A DNA stretch of 64,000 nt from Brienomyrus brachyistius (GCF_023856365.1 NC_064542.1:19506863-19570862), one strand, 5' to 3'; positions 12,116 through 25,373 are shown, numbered from the stretch's first letter. Program-made: numbers and translations. The notes: generated by a model from the letters alone, not told the origin.

Positions 12116-13523
12116 GAACCACATGACTGGCAATCCTTAAGGCCTCTAGGCAACTTGATTGTTAATTTGCAATCGATGCTTTGACGAAGCAAGAGGGTCA
12201 CATGGAATCTGCTCTTTTTGAGAGTTTTGTTTTTGGTTTCATGCTGGCGTCTTTTGTCAGGTCATTTTTTACACAGTGGTGCTCATTTGAGTCTGTTTAT
12301 CAAGCGAATCCAGATTTACCTTCCCTGTCTGTCTGTAAAATGTTTTTAAAAAGTACATAGGCGCTCTTTATAAGACAATCCCTATATCCATAGCTTTAGT
12401 GTGAATTATTGTGATGTTTTAAAGATGCAGCTTAATGAACACAACTCTGGTTGGAGCACTGGAGGCAGTGGTGATGTAGGTCACTGCGGTGATGCCAACC
12501 AGTTATATCTTTGTTTTAAAATGGCAAATTAGATTGTTAACAAGAAGTGCTGCTGTTGTAAGTAGTCATTTCTGATATTTATTTGCACACTGGGGAAAAA
12601 GCTTTTGATGTGAAGTGAGGGATGGGCTGGGTTATTCCTCATTTTAGAATGGATGGTAGAAAGAAATATATATGTCATGCAGTAACCTTGGTGATTATGT
12701 GTCCAGCCAATCGGAGAGGCCAAGCATCCAACCATGTGTTTGTGTGTCTGGCCAATTAGAGAGGCCGGGCAGTTTGCCATGATACACTTATCATTGCCAG
12801 ACTTAAGGGTGGCATAAATCTGCAACAATCAAAATGACGACTTTATCAGCATAAACCCCTTTACTTGCCTTTTTGTTTGTTCCTTTTCCTGTGAGGTAGA
12901 ATACCCATGTGTCACTGTTTTTTAATGCGTGGTGTATTCCGTGTCAGACATGCACTCTACAGTAGACTGCACAGGTCACACACCTGTACTGTAACGGTGA
13001 TCTTATATTAGGTAGATCGCTCCCACTGCGATGCTTGTAAAAGTTGCTGCAATGTCACAGGCATGAAGGGGAGGACTTTTAAAAACAGGCGACTAATGTG
13101 AACATGTCGAAGAGACGACAGCGAATCGTTCTCAGGGGGAATCAAATGCAGATTTTTCTAGCTGTCTTCACTGACTGAGTGTGCGCTAGTGTTAAATGTC
13201 TAGTGTTAAATGTCTCTTCTCAAACTTCTGCCACTTTTCATAATGATGGATTATGCACGATTCTCTGATTTAGGATTAATAAAGTTTCTCATGCTGAAAT
13301 GAATGATCTTAGACTCTATTTTGCATTTCCATGCCAAGCTCTGAATTATTCAAATGTACAGTGGGTGAGAATCTGTTTGAAGAGAGACTGGAGGAGAATG
13401 CCAGGCGTCTGTTTGTGTCTGTGGCTGGCCATAGGCGTGATCACACTTCTAACTAGCACACTGCTAACCCATCTCAACATGATTTTCCTCTTTACCTCTG
13501 CATGTTCATGTGTTCCTATGAAC
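12116..13523. other. intergenic, small tandem duplication
   Basis: No gene recognised. A segment with GTGTCYRGCCAAT and GAGAGGCC occurs twice, at about 12699 and 12744. A 14-bp direct repeat lies near 13190-13210. Confidence 0.4.
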
Positions 13524-13656
13524 CAGTGTTTTCCAGTCCGGTCCGTGGAGATCCACAGACAGTCCAGGTTAAATGTAGACGGTCTGGCGGGGACTTGGGA
13601 GGCAGCAAAAACGTGGACCGGCTGTGGGTCCCCGAGGAGCGGATTAGAAAACACTG
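13524..13656. mobile_element. hAT-type MITE (133 bp)
   Basis: Both ends read CAGTGTTTTC inward, and similarity between the inverted ends continues for about 47 bp (including CCACAG). The flanking 8-mers CTATGAAC (13516-13523) and CTCTAAAC (13657-13664) match at six of eight bases, fitting an aged 8-bp hAT target duplication. Confidence 0.8.
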
Positions 13657-15374
13657 CTCTAAACAAAAGATTATAACGCTTATGGACGATTTTATTTTTT
13701 TCTGTGTATGTTTTAAAGGGCCGAAGTGCCTCTTGATTTCTACCATGTAAACCTTTCGTCTCTTTTGTCGTGATGGCTGTGAGTGTGTTTGTCTGTGTGC
13801 ATGTCTCACGGGGCTGAGTTACAGGAGCAGCTGGTAGCTCTAGTGTTATGTCATAGACCCCCCGCCCCACTCCCCCCCCCCCCCCCCACCCCCCCGGTGC
13901 CCTCACCGAGACAGCCTGAGAAACACGAGATGGATGGCTGGCTGTACAAAGCAGTAGGCGTGCTTATGGAAACAGAGGGCAGACATGTGCCCAGGGATTA
14001 AGAGTGAATGGGTCTCTTCCCTCCCCTCCCTCTCCCCTTTGTCTGAGTGGTGGTGCATGTTGCTGTCCCTCACCAGCTCCTCTATCTGTCACTTTCCCAT
14101 GTCGGTGAATCTCTGTGCGTCCAGCCTGCATGTGTTAGCGTGTGACAGGCAGAGGGAAAAGGGAAGAGATTCCCAGCAGCGAGAGATTGCGTTTCAATCC
14201 CACCCCAAATATAAGCAACTGACCAGATTCAAAACTGTGGCTAGTAACACACTCCATTATGCTGAGGTGCTCGTATCTGAAACGTAAAAAATGGGAAGCA
14301 CTAAACATACTGAAATGAAGCGGAAGAACTGCCTGCCAGTCTTACAATGAATGGATCAGAGCTTTAATGCACGTTAAAGCCAGTTTATGGATGCAGCCCC
14401 TGGTCTCCTAATACGCTACATAACCAATATCGCAGTCCACCACTATGTGTCCTCATTGGCTTGGTGTTAAATTTCCAGAAAGGACCCAGCATCCTTTGCT
14501 TTGCTTCCTGCCTTTTCAGCAGGAAGCTCGTGAATGGAATTTGACGGAAACCGAAGTGCTGCCCCCAGTACATGTGCAGTGCGTAAATACCCTTTCACAT
14601 TCACTGCACTGCATGCTGTCTATGCCCCTCTGTCATTGGACGCCTCACTGTCAATCATGGAATATAAATAGCCAGTAAGGATGCTGTTAATGCTGCACAG
14701 CACTGCATCATTAAAAGAAGGATAATATGTACACAAAGTGATATGAATGCAATCGTCATGTACACAATGGTCGTGTGATCCATCAAAAGTGGTATTTCTT
14801 TCCTAATGGTGTGAATGAAAGAGTGCTGTTTAAACCGCCTTTTAACCTCTTAAACCCTCGTTTTGGTCTCGTTTCACCCCATACAATCTGACAAAGATGC
14901 TCGAGGCATGAGGCACGGAGACGCCACGTGCTACGCGCTACTTAATAAACCCTAAGCATTCGCGTCGCTTCACATCACTTTGATGAATGAGACCAAACAA
15001 CGTGCACCATGGCCTGAAAGCTATATTTTATAAATCAACAAAGGAATACATAAGACAATTATAAGTTATAAAAAGCACGATATCTATGAAGATATATGGT
15101 GAAAAATTTAACCGTAAAGGCCGCTTGTGCAAAGGCCTTGTAAAAGCTCACTGAACAATGCTGTCTGTGTGGCAGTTCGGCCTCCCTTTTATAGAATACT
15201 TTTTGGCCTGCTTATACCTCCTTGAATATGTTGGAGTTTATAAACTGTCTGTTTCCTTAATGTCAGTTTCATTTCCTATTTGGTTATTGCAGCCTTAATT
15301 GCCCGGGCTTGCAGTACTGCGATCACCTGGTTGACTGGATTCATGCCCTGTGATTGGTCACCCAGGCCATCTGG
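13657..15374. other. intergenic plus pcolce 3' flank
   Basis: Contains a C-rich tract near 13870-13897. The right end must include the 3' untranslated region of pcolce. No poly(A) signal could be assigned with confidence. Confidence 0.4.
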
Positions 15375-18300
15375 TCAGCACGTCCGGCTCACGAGATTGG
15401 TCAGGAGTTTCTGGTGGTCTGCCTTGTAAGGGAGAACAAAACTGCTGGGGACCAAAACACCACGTCCCTCCTCGTCCACCTGGCCCATCATGATGTAGTT
15501 TGACCCTGAGGAAGAGAAAAGATCCATATGCTGATCACCCATCGAACTGTCAGGTTGTCAGTTTAATTCTAAAACACAGCACTCAGATGTTACAATGTGG
15601 CATTAACAGTTGCACAGAGGAAGGATTTCCTTAGCCATTAATACTGCAATCCCATAACCATGGTCTTTTTATAGGTCATACGTGGTACATAGGTTGTCAA
15701 AGAGAATCTTGTTGATTGATGATTTTCTGGCTTGCATCCAGTTGTAAGGTCACACTTGTTATACACTATATTGCCAAAAGTATTGAGACACCACTCCAAA
15801 TCATTGAATTCAGGTATTCAAATCACTTCTATAGCCATAGGTGCATACAATCAAGCACCTATGCATACAGACTGCTTCTACAAACATTTGTGAAAGAATG
15901 AGTCACCCTCAGGAGCTCAGTGAAATCAAACGTGGTACTGTGATAGGCCACCCGTGCAATAACTCCATACGTGAAATTTTCTCACTACTAAATATTCCAC
16001 GGTCTACTGTTAGTGGTATTATAACAAAGTAGAAGCCATTGGGAAGAATAGCAATTCAGCCACAAAGTGGTAGGTCATGTAAAATCACAGAGTGGGGACA
16101 GCGCAGGCTGAGGTGCACAGTGTGCAGAAGTTGCCAACTGTCTGCAGAGTCAATAGTTACAGACCTCCAAATTTCGTGTGGACTTCAGATTAGCTCAAGA
16201 ATGGTACGTAGAGAACTTCATGGAATGGGTTTCCATGGCCGAGCAGCTGCATCCAAGTCTTACATCTTAATACTGCAGCCTTCAAAGCCATTTTGGACAA
16301 TTTCATGCTCCAGACTTTGTGGGAACAGTTCAGAGATGGCACCTTCATGTTCCAAAATGACTGCGTACCAATGCACAAAAGAAGGTCTATAAGGACATGG
16401 ATGAGTGAGTCTGGTGTGGAAGAACTTGACTGGCCTGCACAGAGCCCTGATCTCAAACCAATAGAAAACCTTTGGGATGAATTAGAGCGGAGACTGTGAG
16501 CCAGGCCTTCTCGTCCAACACCAGTACATGACCTCACAAATGCCCACTGGATCTGCACCCGGTAGAGCATCTTGGTGCAGTGCTTCACTGTTTTGCATAG
16601 CAGTTCCTCAACACAATCCCGTGTAAGATAATAATGATCTTATTTTCAAGACAATACAGCACCTCAGCACATATGTGTAACATTTCCAAGGTCATTCCAT
16701 CCTGCCACTTCACTAATCAATGATCCTCCAGTAAATTTTGAGTCCATGTAATTGTGAATGTCACCCGAGGGATATAGCTTCCATTTACAGTTCTTGTTTT
16801 TGCTAAAGACCATTAAACTATAGTACATTGTGTCTAATGCCCAAATTACAGTTACAAAAATAATTTTGAATGTTTAAGTAGCTCAGGGATTGTTGATGTG
16901 AAAATTCAGTATGTCCATGAATGAGAAAGACTGTGACTACAATGGTAATGGTATTTTGGCAAAAATGGAAATGAAACCTGGCCCAGGAGACAAGAAGAAA
17001 ATAATGTACAAAGTGTAATACGTTCATAAATAGGTGTCTGTCTGTGTGGGTACAGGGGGCATGTGTCTGTACCTTTGTGCAGACTGGGGCACTTCTGGCA
17101 GACGGAGGTCACTTTGACGGACGCGGTTTGGACGCCCTGGCCAATGGCCAGCCTCCCAGGCTTGTAGGCCCGGATGACAGACACGGTGACTGACAGGCCA
17201 CCCTCGGCCCTTGCAGCCACAGCCGCTACCTTTCCTGTGATCACTACACAGTGGGGAGAAGCAACAGATTTAGTTCATCCTCTGCAACTTCGAATCAAGG
17301 TAATTGTAGTTCCATTTTTTTTAAAAAGTAGTTTTAATTTTAATATGTTTTTTTCAATTTTGTTTACCTCTCTGTTTTGTTTCAGTTTAGTTTTCTAAGT
17401 TGTTAATCATGTTATTACTACATGAGCTACATGAATTTTTTACATTTTAGTTTTAGTTTAGTTTTAGAAGCCGTCGGTAGACTGTGTGTGTATGTTGGGA
17501 CGTGCGGGGTGGTTGGCTGAATATCCATGCCTTAGTGAATAACCATAAAAGTATATATTTCTAACACTTCTCTCAGTTGTGCTGTTGCAGTGTCCATCTG
17601 CGCAAGCAACAGACTAATCAGTCTAGCAGCGTCCGGCAGTATCAAGGCCAGCAAGTTACACAACCTGCTTGTCATGGCCGGTGATTGAGCTGAAAAATAC
17701 TTCAAAGGGGATGGAGGGGGTCAAATCCTTGTGGGCATGTGGGTTTACAGATACATAATTTGTGGTTTACCCTTTGCAGATAGGTTCATATTAAGTCTTA
17801 CAGTTGCTGGCAATGAAATTTGCCAAGCTTATCGCCACAGATTAGCAAAATGACCTCATGTAATTTTTTATTCTCTGGAAAATGAAAGATCGATCTGCCA
17901 GTCAGATTTAATAATGAATGATCAGTTATAAATTATACACAGTCATGTTGCTGACTGGTACTTTGTGATTTCTTCTAAGTGGTGAATGAGTCAATGAAAT
18001 CTCCTGTTCCCCATTAAGGAAAAGGGAGGGAATGCATAATTTCGTCTGTTTGGGATCCGTATCGTCAGGTTACATTCTCTGTCGATTATTTATAGGAGGG
18101 ATGTCTGGTAGCTGTTAGCCTATAAGTAGGCTTTTAAACTCAAAAGTATAACTCAAATTTTCATTTCTACTCATTTTTGTTTTAGTTTCGTTTTGGAGAT
18201 TGTTTTAGTTTTGTCTGCGCGTCTCACGTTTACGTGAGCTGGGCCGTCGCACGTTTAGTTTTGATTAGTTTAAATACACGAACTCGTGGCCATAGGTGGA

Positions 18301-21300
18301 AATTAGCGGGAGAACATTTCAAGCTGGATTTAAGGAAGCACTTCTTTACACAGCGCGTAGTCAGAGTATGGAATAGCCTTCCTGATAATGTAGTGCAAGC
18401 TGAATCCTTGGGTTCCTTTAAATCAGAGCTAGATAAGATTTTAACGACTCTGAGCTATTAGTTTAGTTCTCCCCAAGCAAGCTTGATGGGCCGAATGGCC
18501 TCCTCTCGTTTGTATAGTTCTTATGTTCTTATGTTCTTATTTGATTTTAATTAACAAAATGCTTTCATCATTATTTTTGTTTCCGTATTTGTTAATGAGA
18601 GTACCCTTGCCTCAAATATAGCTATGAAAACACATTCTGTCTACATTCTGGAGGTATGACAGCAATGCTGAAGTCCTCAAGGAATAATAGCATTGCAGCT
18701 GTCCTATCAGAAATATGGAGATGACTATTGTCCATATGTACTGACTCTCTTAATTCAGGTGTCCTCAGCAGGTGCCTCAGTGTAATTATGAATGTTGTCC
18801 AGCTTAGGCTTATTCTCACTGGCAGATTTATGGTGGTGAGGTTCATATGGAGCTGCCGTACAGAACCAAGTTCCAGGGTTGAATAAGTAGAACTGTATTC
18901 ACATGCTTGTACATGATTCTTAACTTGATGGTGTTGGTGAGTCTGCGTAAATGTGTATGACTCACCAAACTGACTAGTGCAGAACCCAGCCTCGGGAGTA
19001 GTATTCGTTTTACACAGCTGGGGGCACGGTGAGCTTGTTTTCACAGCTGCAAGCCACACACACAGTCAGTATCATACTTATCTACACTTAACTACCATCA
19101 CACACACAGTAATATACAAACAGAGTAACACAAGATGTATAAACAAAATATCACAAACAACTAGACAAAACTGTAACACTACATGACAGGGCACAAATAC
19201 TTAGTAATAACTCCGTTACTATCGAAGTACAAATTATGAACAAGTCATCAACAAATATAGTTGCTACGAGTTAAAAGATGCGTCACGATTCATTAATGAT
19301 GAACAAACATGAGATCAGTATTTCACTTGTGTTATTCATTACTTGTTCCTTTAGTAGTTCAGAAAGGTTTACTGAATTACTGTAACAGATATAGCAACTA
19401 ATAAAGTAATTGCTTGGGATGAAAGATGCATCATGATTTATTAATGATGAACAAATATGAGATCAGTATTTCACTTGTTATTCAGTACTTGTTCCTTCAA
19501 TAGTTCCTTCAGTAGTTCATAAAGATTTAAAGAATTAACAGATATTGTGACCCAGTAGGATAAACGGTTTGGAAAATGGATGGATGGATGGATGTAACAA
19601 ATGTAGTAAATGCTTGAGATAAAACATGCATCATGATTCATTCATCCATCCATTTTCCAAACTGCTTATCCTACTGGGTCACAGGGGGTCCGGAGCCTAT
19701 CCCGGAAGCACTGGGCACGAGGCAGGGAACAACCCAGGATGGGAGGCCAGCCCATCGCAGGGTACACTCACACACCACTCACACACAGATGCACTCCTAC
19801 AGGCAATTTAGCAAGTCCAATTAGCCTCAGCATGTCTTTGGACTGTGGGGGGAAACCGGAGTACCCGGAGGAAACCCCACGACGACATGGGGAGAACATG
19901 CAAACTCCGCACACATGTGACCCAGGCGGAGACTCGAACCCGGGTCCCAGAGGTGTGAGGTAACAGTGCTAACCACTGCACCACCATGCCACCCCCCATC
20001 ATGATTCATTAATGATGAATTAACGTGAAATCATTATGTAACCAAGATGCAGTTTGGGGTTAATTAGTACATAAGTATAATACTATATTATTTGTGCCCC
20101 ATCAATTTGCAACACAGTAACATGACACTACATGGGCTACACAGATAGGAGACTGTACACTTTCTGCAGAAGATCTGACATACTCACGCTTCTGGTTTCC
20201 TCCAGGTTTCTTCACTAATGTTTTGGTTCTGTTTTGGCTCAGTTTGTTCATTTCAGTATCTACCTTGGACTTGGATTTTGCTGCAGGTTTCAGAATGGGT
20301 TTAGTGTCAGGCTTGGGAATAGGTTTAGTTTCAGCCTTGGGAATGGGTTTAGTTCCTGTCTTGGGAATGGGTTTTATTCCTGGTTTAGGAACTGGTTTAA
20401 TCCCAGGCTTGGGTGCAGGTTTGGTGCTAGGCTTCTGAATGAGTTTAGTTCCAGGTTTGGGAATGAGTTTGGTTCCAGGTTTTGGAGTAGGCTTGGTTCC
20501 AGGTCTGAGGATGGGCTTAGTTTGAGTTTTAGGAGTGGGTTTGGTGCCTGGCTTGATCTGGGGTTTGAGTTTAGGTTTAGGAAAAGGTTTAGGTTTTGGT
20601 CTTGGTTTTGGTGTCACCTTGGGATGACCTGGTGCGGCTGTTGGTTTTATGGCTGATTTAGGGTTAGGTTTGGGTTTGGGTTTTGGGGATAGAAGGACGG
20701 GCTTGCTGGGCTTAGCACGAGGGGGTACTGATGGTACTCTGGGTCCTGGGATGATATCGTTTCCTGCAGTAGGTGTTCTGGACCCACGGGGTACACTGGA
20801 GTAGCTGGCCATGAAGCCATCAGAGGTCACACTAAGGTCAGACACAAACTGGACCAGGAGGTTATTCCCACTGGTCACTATGGTCCTGGAGGGGGACAAA
20901 AGAAAACAGACATAATGTCACAGAAGGTAAACAGCTGAACTTGACTGCTGAGAACCCAGTAATAGTTCTACTTTAATAAAGGAAATAATAATTAACAAAA
21001 TAAACGAAGCATGAGTATTGTTTATCCATCCATCTATCTTCCAGCAGCTTGTCCAGTGTAGGGTTGTAGGGGGGGCAGACAGCTTAGGGCAGAAGGCAGA
21101 AAAACACATGATGGGATGCCAGACCATTCTAGAATACACAGACGCACACACACACACACACACATACACACAGCCAGACAGACACAAAGTCACACAACGG
21201 GAATTTTTGCAAGATACTTCTAAAAGTCAAACATTTTAAGGGGACATAGGAAACAGGGTTTTGTGTCAAAGTTTGAAACCTTATCGCATACCATGTCTAC

Positions 21301-24300
21301 ACATACAGTGTCCCATGAAAAATTTACAAGAAAATCAATGTTTTCTTTTTATTGCATAAGTTTCATATCTGTGGTGCAGGGGGTTTCCTGTCCAAAGTCA
21401 ACATTAGGGCATTTAAGTATCACTACCTCACTTATTTTCCAGGCAGTAAAGCTTCAATAATACAATAATTGCAGGAGCTGCTAAGGAGTGAACCTTTAAG
21501 AAAGAAAGATATTCAATACCTGTTCCAGATGGACATCTGCATTATTCAGGTCAGTAAATGACCGACTTAAGTCCAGAGACTCACTTGGGCACCTCGGTGC
21601 CGCAGAACTTGCCAATCCGCTGGGAGTCGTCCGTTTCGCCGCCGTTGAAGAACGCCACGTAGTCATAGCGACAGTAGCTGTCAGCCTCTAGGTCGAACTT
21701 GTCAAACTTTACTTCAATCAGCTGTGTGATAGGAAATACACGCACTCTGCACGTCACGTGACCCGCCTGACAAAGAGCATAATGTTGAATGATTCCCTAA
21801 TAGAATCAATAATTTAATAGGCTAAGGAGACAGAGTGTCCATATCGAGCTGGCAGGCTAGTGGATGAGCAGCCGGGTCCAGAAGCGGCTTTGCTTAGATG
21901 AGGGGGCCTTTGATTATGTGCTGACTTGCTGTACTTTCAATGACACTATTCATTCCCCAGAACAAGCTTGGCACCTGGGCTGGGCCCAAACACACAGAAC
22001 CCCCCTGTCAGAGCGGAAGAGGTGGATTGGGGTGAGAAGGGGGGGGGTCCTACCATGTTGGGTTCCACGGAGATGTGCCAGGAGCAGCTGATGCCTGCTG
22101 GGTAATCCACCTCCGGCCAATTGGGCGTCTTGACTGTCCCCTGCGGCTTCGTCAGCCGACCTCCGCAGAACTGGTGCTCTTGGATTCGGAGGAACAGAAG
22201 CCCTGAAATCCCTTTTGCACACCTTTTATATTCTCATATCTAACCCTGACGGTTCTCTTCTTGTGTTACTACGTGACATTCCAGTTCTTGAATTAATGAC
22301 TTCACACTGAAGTTTAGTAATTGGGATGGGGGAGGGGGAGAACGGGGACAGGACAAGGGTGCAGAAGAGCAGTGCTTTGACTAACACTTTACTTGAGGAG
22401 GCACAAGTAACTCAGTTTCAACTTATGTACAAATCATGAACTAAAATAGTTCCTGCATGAAATACATGAACTGTTGTTGAACAAACAAGGGATCAGTATG
22501 TAACTAATACTTGGTTTCTGGTTAATTAAAACATTAGGTAAGAGTATACTACTACATTTGCATACTACTACCTCAAGTAAGGTGTTACCACCTTATATGA
22601 TATATGCCTTATAACACTGTATTAGGAGTGTGTATATAACTTCTTTATTACAGAACATATCCTTTCAAAATAACAGTATCCTGCTTATTCTTATGGTGCC
22701 TTCATTTAACTACCCCTGCGAGATGCAAGAAGGAAACAACGCAGAAATAAAGATAAAGAACATTATTCCTGGAAATACAGCGTCTCAAAGGTACAAGCCT
22801 GGGAGAGAAGAGAGTGCAGGCATGACGATGATGAGGCAGAAGATTTACAGCGTTCTCTCACCATCCACATGCGGTTTGCCCCCACGAAAGTATGCTAGGA
22901 AGCCGCGGCCCCCCGTCTCCGAATCTGACTCCATCTCCACCATCATGGTGTTGCTGGTGGAAATCAGGCTGCCAGGACGGAAGGTTCCACAGAACCGGCC
23001 CAGCATCTGTGCTGTGCGGGTGTGCCCGTTGTAGACGTCTACGAAGTCATAACGGCAGCGTGGGTCGGCCTCCAGGTCGAAGACGCGGAAGGACAGCATG
23101 ACCACATGGCCTTCTGGGACCTGGCGTGGTGACAGTTATAGCTGATTGGGTACGAGGCAACCAGACACTGAGCTGCAGCAGGGTGATGTATGCATGATGT
23201 ATACGGAGGGGAACTTGGGCCAAGGCGCAGGGGACTCACTGTGATATACCAGGTACATTTCCGGCTGGGTTTGTAGTAGTTGGGGAAGCTTTCGCTAGCA
23301 AAATAACCAGAATCTGTAACAAGACGACCACCACAGAGAAACACTGGCCTGAAGAGAGGGACAGAAATGGAGAAAAGAAAACTTTTTTATATGGAAATTT
23401 TAGTTTTAACCACAATTACACCAGTGCTGCGTAAAAAGAAATCTCTTCATATTCAGGAAGTTTAAAAGCAAACAGTTATTAGTGAGATCTCAAGAAGTTC
23501 TTTGCTAATCGTTTTGGCACAGGAAAAATAGTCCATACAAAAAATATAGAATAATTGTTATGAGTGTGTTTACTCTTTTCTGGAGGAAGGAAATGGCTGA
23601 GTGTCACTTGAGGGAGTTTCAAGCTATTGAAAAGATCAGGGGCTAAGTTAAGTTTACTGTTTTTTTTTGAGGGAAGGTCGGCATCGAGGCTAAATCGCCC
23701 CAAGTTATCAGACCTAGCTAGGCCCATGGTGTTACTTTAATCCAGATCCCAGCATCATAACTCACAAAAAACGTGCCAACACAGGAGAGGGGGTTTCAAA
23801 CCCCTGACCATGCAAAACATTTTTCAGATTAGATTTTTTTCATTTCTGCTGACCCTGGGATTTGAACCAGCAGCCTTCCAAACCTGGGGCCTACATCACA
23901 AAGATTTGTTGAGTGGTTAGATCATTTTTCAGATTTAAGATAACCCAGTTTAAAGGCACTTTATCTTCGGTCATTTCCATTTAACGTAGACTACCTTAAA
24001 TCTGACAAGTGATCTTGTTCACCAAAAAACCCAGCTTTGTGATGCAAGAGCCAGGAGAGTCACGCATCACAGTTTTCGCATTAAAAATATTTTATTGTCT
24101 CAGTCATTTTATAGTGTCATACGAAAAGGTTGTGGGTATTATGTCAAAGCCCAGATCTTTTCTGACTTCAGCAGCAGAATGGGGGTGATGAACTTGCCTT
24201 CAAAACCAGTGTTTTTATAAAGGTTGGTCTGTTGGAGTGCACTAACACAGCACACACTAATGTGGCCCACATGCACCCCTCCCCCCCCCCCACCCCCGCC

Positions 24301-25373
24301 ACACACACGTAAACCCAGAAAACTCACAGAGGCTGTATTAAGGGCTACAGTAAACATACACACACGTCAGTGTATAATGACACCTCTGCAAACACACATA
24401 CACACACACACCTTACACTGCAGACATTGATCTGAGTCCGAGCACCTTCCCTTTTTACTGCACCTTAAGTTTTTACTGCAAGATCCTTCCTTGCCTCCCA
24501 AAGCTGCTTTAAAAGCTGTTTTAGACAGAAATGTGTTTATCTGGAAAAATGTAAATTTTAAATTTATTGTGAGCTAAAGCCAGAAAGCAGAACATGCAAA
24601 AATGTTATGGTTCTGTTACCCGTTGAGTGCATTCACAAATACAGTGCATTCTTTAATTGCTGATTGTATGGTTAAAACACACACGCACGCACAATTTCGC
24701 AGCATCCATTTATTGAAATTGTCAGCTTTCATGTGATTTGCTGTGTCTGTAACTTGCTGACCGTGTTAGTCCATCCATAACTTCATTCATCCGCATGTCA
24801 GTCTGTACGCGACGCTGCGTAACGGTAAGGTAGCCGGGAACCTGGTCATACACACCTACAAACATTCGACTGGATGCAATTTGCTAAAATCAATCGCCAC
24901 TTCTTAGAGTTTGGGTAATCTCGGGAAAATTAGCCAGACTTACTTTATTTATGCTGGAAAAAAAGTGGCCAGTGAACCCAGGATCTTGAGCTATGTCCGC
25001 CTACAGAGCATAAATTGTCAGCAACCACCGCAGCAGACTTAATAGCCTGGTATTATATATGGATGCTGTGTCTATCCTCACCATGCCTGGGACAGGCTGA
25101 TTGGCGCACAAGCACACAAAACTAAGCCTGCAGCTTCACATGTATAGCACAAAGACAAAATATAAATGAGATTAAGCGAGACATACCCTCCCTCACACCG
25201 ACACACACACAGATATGACGGTACGTGGGCGACACTCACGGCTGGCTTCTCAGACACATGCCGACTTACCTGGTGAAGTTGCTGGTGTCTGCGCCGTGGG
25301 CCTGACCCTGTGCCCAGCCGATGGACAGGCAGAGCAGGACACTGAAGACACACACGCCTGCCCCACGCCACAT
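15375..25373 (-). CDS. pcolce: procollagen C-endopeptidase enhancer (PCOLCE)
   Basis: A secreted matrix glycoprotein that binds fibrillar procollagen C-propeptides and enhances BMP-1/tolloid cleavage. Nine coding exons, all phase-consistent: 25270-25373, 23240-23348, 22862-23120, 22054-22178, 21585-21721, 20188-20885, 18966-19046, 17073-17243, 15375-15505; 604 aa. Signal peptide 1-25 (MWRGAG...AQGQA), then the family junction [11 protein letters not shown] with a sequon at N32. CUB1 about 36-152 ([21 protein letters not shown]), CUB2 about 160-280 ([29 protein letters not shown]), Lys-Pro linker about 285-475, NTR domain about 485-604 starting CPQLCK and ending in Cys. Human PCOLCE is 449 aa, so the linker explains the extra length. 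The start Met is the only one giving a proper signal peptide. CUB1 and the C-terminus also resemble PCOLCE2; the N-terminus and CUB2 favour PCOLCE. Confidence 0.96.
15764..16620 (+). mobile_element. degenerate Tc1-like transposon in a pcolce intron
   Basis: The left end CACTATATTGCCAAAAGTATT follows a TA and is a typical fish Tc1 terminus. Inside lie remnants of the N-terminal helix-turn-helix ([13 protein letters not shown], 15908-16030) and the C-terminal catalytic part (QNDCVPMHK..., [23 protein letters not shown], 16340-16497), the latter with the final acidic residue region. Stops, frame shifts and a deletion in the middle make it dead. No matching right terminus was found. Confidence 0.8.
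18230..18540 (+). mobile_element. CR1/L2-like LINE 3' end in a pcolce intron
   Basis: The frame 18234-18461 ends with a typical non-LTR C-terminus ([22 protein letters not shown], then SFKSELDK and a stop). A short 3' UTR with GGGCCGAATGGCC follows, then tandem TTCTTATG copies (about 18515-18540), the short-repeat tail of this LINE type. It is a 5'-truncated insertion. Confidence 0.8.
19556..19594 (+). mobile_element. SINE 3'-tail fragment
   Basis: TGACCCAGTAGGATAAACGG followed by tandem ATGG units. It matches, in the opposite orientation, the tail of the full SINE 50 bp downstream, so the two form an inverted pair. Confidence 0.65.
19643..19997 (-). mobile_element. full-length tRNA-derived SINE with perfect 13-bp target duplication
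   Basis: ATCATGATTCATT flanks the element on both sides (19630-19642 and 19998-20010). On the minus strand the head carries a Pol III A box (TGGTGCAGTGG) and B box (GGTTCGAGTC). The tail ends in ATGG repeats. It is the best copy in the window and the reference for diverged copies near 10.6, 21.0, 24.8, 27.8, 30.1, 59.4, 60.0 and 62.9 kb. Confidence 0.88.
20280..20580 (-). repeat. coding minisatellite, Lys-Pro octapeptide repeats of the pcolce linker
   Basis: In the pcolce frame, about eleven imperfect units of the type TKPIPKPG (24 bp each) run in tandem, with frequent Ile/Thr/Leu swaps, preceded by shorter PKPKPKP runs. The tract is basic and Pro-rich, with no Cys. Confidence 0.85.
21021..21190 (-). 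mobile_element. SINE tail fragment with (CA)n
   Basis: Reversed tail 'atccatccatctatcttcc', then 'gatgggatgccaga', and a CA-rich stretch (21145-21177). It is a truncated, diverged member of the SINE family in a pcolce intron. Confidence 0.55.
22382..22587. mobile_element. 206-bp MITE in a pcolce intron
   Basis: The ends are TAACACTTTACTTGAGG (22382-22398) and the inverted CCTCAAGTAAGGTGTTA (22571-22587), differing at one base. There is no coding capacity. The internal GATCAGTATGTAACTAATACTTG stretch is shared with the element at 19188-20100. Confidence 0.75.

Larger units (their letters stand above)
19188..20100. repeat. TIR element with internal duplications, split by a SINE
   Basis: GGGCACAAATA at the left edge (about 19189) matches the inverted TATTTGTGCCCC at the right edge (20089-20100). 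Inside, a block containing GATTCATTAATGATGAAC and ATGAGATCAGTATTTCACTTG occurs at about 19285-19410 and again at 19430-19520, with partial copies at 19620 and 20000. It is interrupted by a SINE. Element type is uncertain. Confidence 0.5.

Noticed and set aside
16039..16392. 117-codon frame as a host gene
   Set aside because: It lies inside the degenerate Tc1-like element and mixes frames of its transposase.
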